A stretch of 64,000 bases of DNA from Arctopsyche grandis (taxonomy: Eukaryota > Arthropoda > Insecta > Trichoptera > Hydropsychidae). Location of the stretch: NCBI RefSeq assembly GCF_051622035.1, contig NC_135364.1:19805001-19869000 (forward strand), in the 5' to 3' direction. The position numbers and the translations under genes are program-made. Position 1 is the stretch's first letter. Every line of letters starts with the position of its first letter. The notes below the pieces were generated by a model. It searched no databases. It saw only the letters and a program-made list of their open reading frames with translations, and was not told where the DNA came from. Positions 60,786 to 64,000 of this stretch are shown in pieces.

Positions 60786-63391
60786 ATGGCGGTGGACTTC
60801 TCGGCCACCTACAAAGTCCTCGTGCTCGGAGACTCCAACGTCGGTAAAACCTGTCTCGTCCACAGGTACTGCGACGAGCGCTACTACGACACTTACATCT
60901 CGACTATTGGTGAAAATACGCTTTTCCAGCTTTTCTTATTTCCTTTCTCTACTCCTACACTCTCATATCTAACATCTCTCAGATCCCACAATCTACATTC
61001 ATACATATGTATCTGGTGATTATGTTATCTTTTCGTTTCACATTTAGAAATTTCCTTTATTTGATTCACGAGTGCATCTTTGATTCTTTGTGACTATTGC
61101 GCTTATTTACACGTCACCTGTCGCATATTGATCGGTACTTGGGAACAATACGCTGTATTTACGATAGCGTGCTTAGTCACAACTGAAATATAATATGACA
61201 CATCATTTCGATATAAGAATATTAAATTTTCATTCGATAAAAAGTAAAATCTATATATATAAAAATTAATGTCTGTGTGTGTGTGTGTGTCTCGAATAGG
61301 CTCCTAAACCACTCAGCCGATTACGATGGATCTTTCAGGATTTGTTGTATGCATGTCCGGGAAGACTACTGTAATAAAAAATTCGGGAAAAAACGGGAAC
61401 GGAAACGGGAAAAACGGGAATAAGTGTCATTCTCTATAATTTCAAATGTTTTCGCGTCGCGACCAGGGTGTTCGCTGCCTGCGTTGTTCCGACAAATGGG
61501 AACGGGAACGAGAACGGGAAAGGGAACGGGAACGAGAACGGGAACGGGAACGGGAACGGGAATTGCATGCGTTATTGTGGCATTGCAACGCATGCAGGGT
61601 TCAACTAGTGTACCTATAAATAATAAGGTTGGAGATTTTGCATAAATTTTGCCTGTAACTAAAATCATATTTCATTCTGAATAATTATTCTAGTATATTT
61701 CGTATCTTAAATGAAGCTCTGTCGTAATTTAATTTAAATAAAAAAATATTCTCAATTTACCAGGATCGAACTAATCGGGACAATTTCAGTCATTAAAAAT
61801 CTTAAAATCACCCAATCAAGTTTTATACACATAGAGACGGTTCATATACAAGTATACAATATGCACATGATGTTTAAAAAGCTAAAATTGTATAATATAA
61901 ATGACTATTTTTCAAAATACATGGATGAAGCGGAAAATCGATTTTTCTGGATGTTTTTTGAGATTGTTATTTTATATGTGTAGAACAATAAATCATTTTA
62001 TTTGTTTACAAATTCATCCTGCGGTCCATTCCCCGTAAATACATTAAAAATTATTTATTTATTTTTTAAATTATATGTATTGTCTTTGTTCAGATAAAAT
62101 TTTAAATATCCGTACAAAATATATACCCAATTATAAGTGATCATTATGAAAAATGAATTTAACGATTTTTTAGTTTCCAGTTTATAACATATCCAATTTA
62201 TTTCTTTAGTGGAATTAAGTTAAAAATCACTGATTTAATATTCTTTTGGAATTTTTAAATGAAAATTTCTATAAAAGGATCGCATTAGAATTTAATTTTT
62301 ATCAATATGGTCATATTAACACTTTGTGTCTGCTATCGATTTTTCTTTGTTCTATGATTCATCAACACTGTATCATATGTCATGATTATAGATTAGAAAG
62401 GAGTGGTCTTTTTTTTAAGAATATACTGCAGTCACTGTTGAATATATTTTTAATTTAATTTTTTCTTTTCTTTGTCGCAGGTATTGATTTTAAGCAAAAG
62501 ATAATAAATTTAGACGGTGTGCCAGTGAAGTTGCAAATATGGGATACAGCAGGTCAGGAGCGCTTTCGTACCCTTACCACGGCATATTACAGGGGCGCCA
62601 TGGGAATCCTCATCATGTATGATGTGACCAGTTTAGAATCCTTTAATCACTTATCTTACTGGTTACGAAACATACAAGAGGTATGTGTACGCCTAATTAA
62701 TCCATTTACACAGTTGAGTGATTGAAAAATTGCTTGTTGAATGATGATTGGTTTCATTTTGCAGAATGCATCTCCAGATGTGGTCAAAGTATTAGTTGGT
62801 AACAAATGCGAAGTGGTGGGTATACAAAGGGCTGTGACGGCAGATAGAGGTCAAAAGGTTTTCATTTGAATTTATTTAATATAATATGATGTGTGTATCA
62901 ATAAGAAGTGGATAGCCTTGTCAACCGATTATGATAATTTATAGATTGCTGATGACTTCGATATGCCATTTTTCGAAGTTTCCTGTAAGGAAAATATCAA
63001 TATTGAAGAATCGTTTATAACGTTAGCTAGGAAAATAAGGGAACAAAGAGAGAATCGGGTAATTATTTGAATGTTGCAATAATTTTTATTAATAAATATG
63101 TATATGTTTTAATACATTATGGTTTTTTAAACACTTATTGATATTTTTAATAAATATAATTATTATATCAAACTACGTATGTAATCAAAATTTTTAATTT
63201 TTAAAAACATATACATAAAATATATGGAAAATACATAATGGTGGGAAAATATTGATATTGATGAGTCATATTAATTTCAGGGAAATGCCTTTGATTCTTC
63301 GGATAATGATAAAGACCACCGTTTGGGTGCTAGTCTTTATCTCCGAAGCGATTCTCCTAATGACCAGGACAAGTCAAGGTGTTCTTGTTAA
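60786..63391 (+). CDS. Rab small GTPase, RabX4/Rab15-like
   Basis: A membrane-trafficking GTPase. Five exons (60786-60909, 62481-62680, 62765-62857, 62945-63058, 63281-63391) give 213 aa. G1 GDSNVGKT, switch I STIGIDF, G3 [11 protein letters not shown] and G5 EVSCKEN are present. The C-terminus ends RCSC, a double-cysteine prenylation signal (CxC). The G4 box reads GNKCE where nearly all Rabs have NKxD. The sequence [32 protein letters not shown] and IREQREN resembles insect RabX4 as I remember it, but I did not verify this, so no symbol is given. Intron 1 (1.57 kb) holds a Helitron. Confidence 0.93.
61250..61608 (+). mobile_element. Non-autonomous Helitron, complete
   Basis: The 5' end TCTATATATATAAAAATTAA follows an A. 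Near the 3' end a 9-bp stem (GCATGCGTT 61565-61573, AACGCATGC 61587-61595) stands ten bases before the terminal CTAG (61605-61608), and a T follows. TC...hairpin...CTRR between A and T is the Helitron signature. The interior has (GGGAAC)n-like minisatellite at 61495-61560. 359 bp, no Rep/Helicase. Confidence 0.9.
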
Positions 63392-63590
63392 GTTAAGATC
63401 ATCGTCGCTATCAGCCAGAGCCGGATTGAGTGCACTTTCTGAAATACTGTACGAAGAGCCCAACGGACTAGGAGCTCCTTCCTCTGGCCTAGGCGCAGTA
63501 GGCGCACTGCTTGGTCCGGCCCTGCTCACAACTCTCCGCTTTTGAGTTTTCGACGCTTTCGTATTATCTGAACACGTTTCCTCGGGAAGT
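63374..63590 (-). CDS. Possible last exon of a minus-strand gene overlapping the Rab 3' end
   Basis: A GC-rich stretch in AT-rich flank, open on the minus strand: [52 protein letters not shown] then stop. Acceptor-like sites stand before it (CTTCCCGAG near 63590, GTGTTCAG near 63568). The Ser/Pro-rich acidic tail looks like a real protein end, but no upstream exon is in the window and the family is unknown. Its stop would overlap the last codons of the Rab gene. Confidence 0.25.
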
Positions 63591-64000
63591 ATTGAGAAAA
63601 AACAAATGTGATATTTTGTCGCTTTTATCATAGATTTTAAGGGTCTGAAAAGTGTGTAACGCTATCAATATTTTAACAATAAATTTGTAACAATTGTGCA
63701 TTTGCTATATTGATGCTTCTTTTATCATTTGTAAATCAATCTATGGAATAAATATAGTTTTATAAAATGTTTTCTTAATTAATTTTTTTAATTATTGTAC
63801 CACTCACGTCATAAAAATTGCAAGCACAATCAGTATAATTTGCTATTTAATATTGTTACAATTATGAGAGATTGGCATACTAAAGAAAAAAATAAAATTT
63901 TATCTCATTCATAACATCTATTCTTCATTATTTTTTTGTTTTTCACCCAAAATCCATTCAGAGTAAATAGGGGCAATCATTTTCATCTTCATTAGTCATA
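63392..64000 (+). other. Rab 3' UTR and right edge of window
   Basis: After the Rab stop comes a GC-rich 150 bp (see the minus-strand candidate) and then AT-rich DNA with several AATAAA (for example 63679, 63748). No further gene start seen. Confidence 0.5.

Noticed and set aside
63252-63545. 97-codon plus frame through the Rab last exon
   Set aside because: Different frame from the Rab protein, no homology; the Rab frame with RCSC end is clearly the right one.

Overview
The window is animal nuclear DNA, almost certainly from an insect. It is AT-rich, and its genes are split by short GT-AG introns (two with GC-AG). It carries insect-type content: a ZAD-C2H2 zinc-finger gene, a Rab resembling insect RabX4, a UPF0389/FAM162 protein, tRNA-derived SINEs, and piggyBac, hAT, Helitron and CsRn1-like mobile DNA. 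I cannot fix the order. There are no operons; every gene is a separate transcription unit.

Layout. 0-10 kb: two arrestin-domain (ARRDC) paralogues lie head to head (minus, partial at the left edge; plus, 7199-10014). A young CsRn1-like Ty3/gypsy element (1400-5740) sits in their shared spacer. 11.6-18.3 kb: UTP15 (minus) and RIOK2 (plus) diverge from a 0.94 kb spacer, and a small secreted-protein gene lies antisense inside RIOK2 intron 4. 18.3-21.4 kb: dense MITE field. 21.4-24.0 kb: sorbitol dehydrogenase. 24-28.6 kb: an isolated SUN-domain last exon, a solo LTR, a fold-back element and a deleted piggyBac. 28.6-29.9 kb: RpL24 (minus). 31.5-34.1 kb: ZAD zinc-finger gene (plus). 34.3-43.3 kb: listerin LTN1 (minus). 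43.4-45.5 kb: nested solo LTRs and MITEs. 45.9-47.5 kb: FAM162/UPF0389 (plus) converging on MIX23 (minus). 47.6-52.3 kb: repeats plus a GC-rich block that may be the first exon and promoter of importin-alpha. 52.8-55.0 kb: importin-alpha, KPNA1/5/6 type. 56.6-57.2 kb: LYRM7. 58-60.4 kb: LINE ends and a solo LTR. 60.8-63.4 kb: a Rab GTPase.

Functional themes. Four genes serve the ribosome: UTP15 (SSU processome), RIOK2 (40S maturation), RpL24 (60S) and LTN1 (ribosome quality control). Three encode small mitochondrial proteins (FAM162, MIX23, LYRM7). UTP15/RIOK2 is the one pair whose shared divergent promoter region makes direct biological sense.

The most unusual material is the repeat layer. 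It includes a family of palindromic MITEs with GGT-type ends and 8-9 bp target duplications, two near-perfect long palindromes with the same composite build, and several clean nested insertions. Other points worth checking are two GC-AG introns, an intron that swaps the arrestin C-terminus, a MADF-like coding fragment between MITEs, and a Rab with Glu in place of the G4 Asp. I did not find a clear novel defence or biosynthetic system. Exon limits were worked out by hand from splice sites, frame and family alignment, so an error of a base or so is possible.
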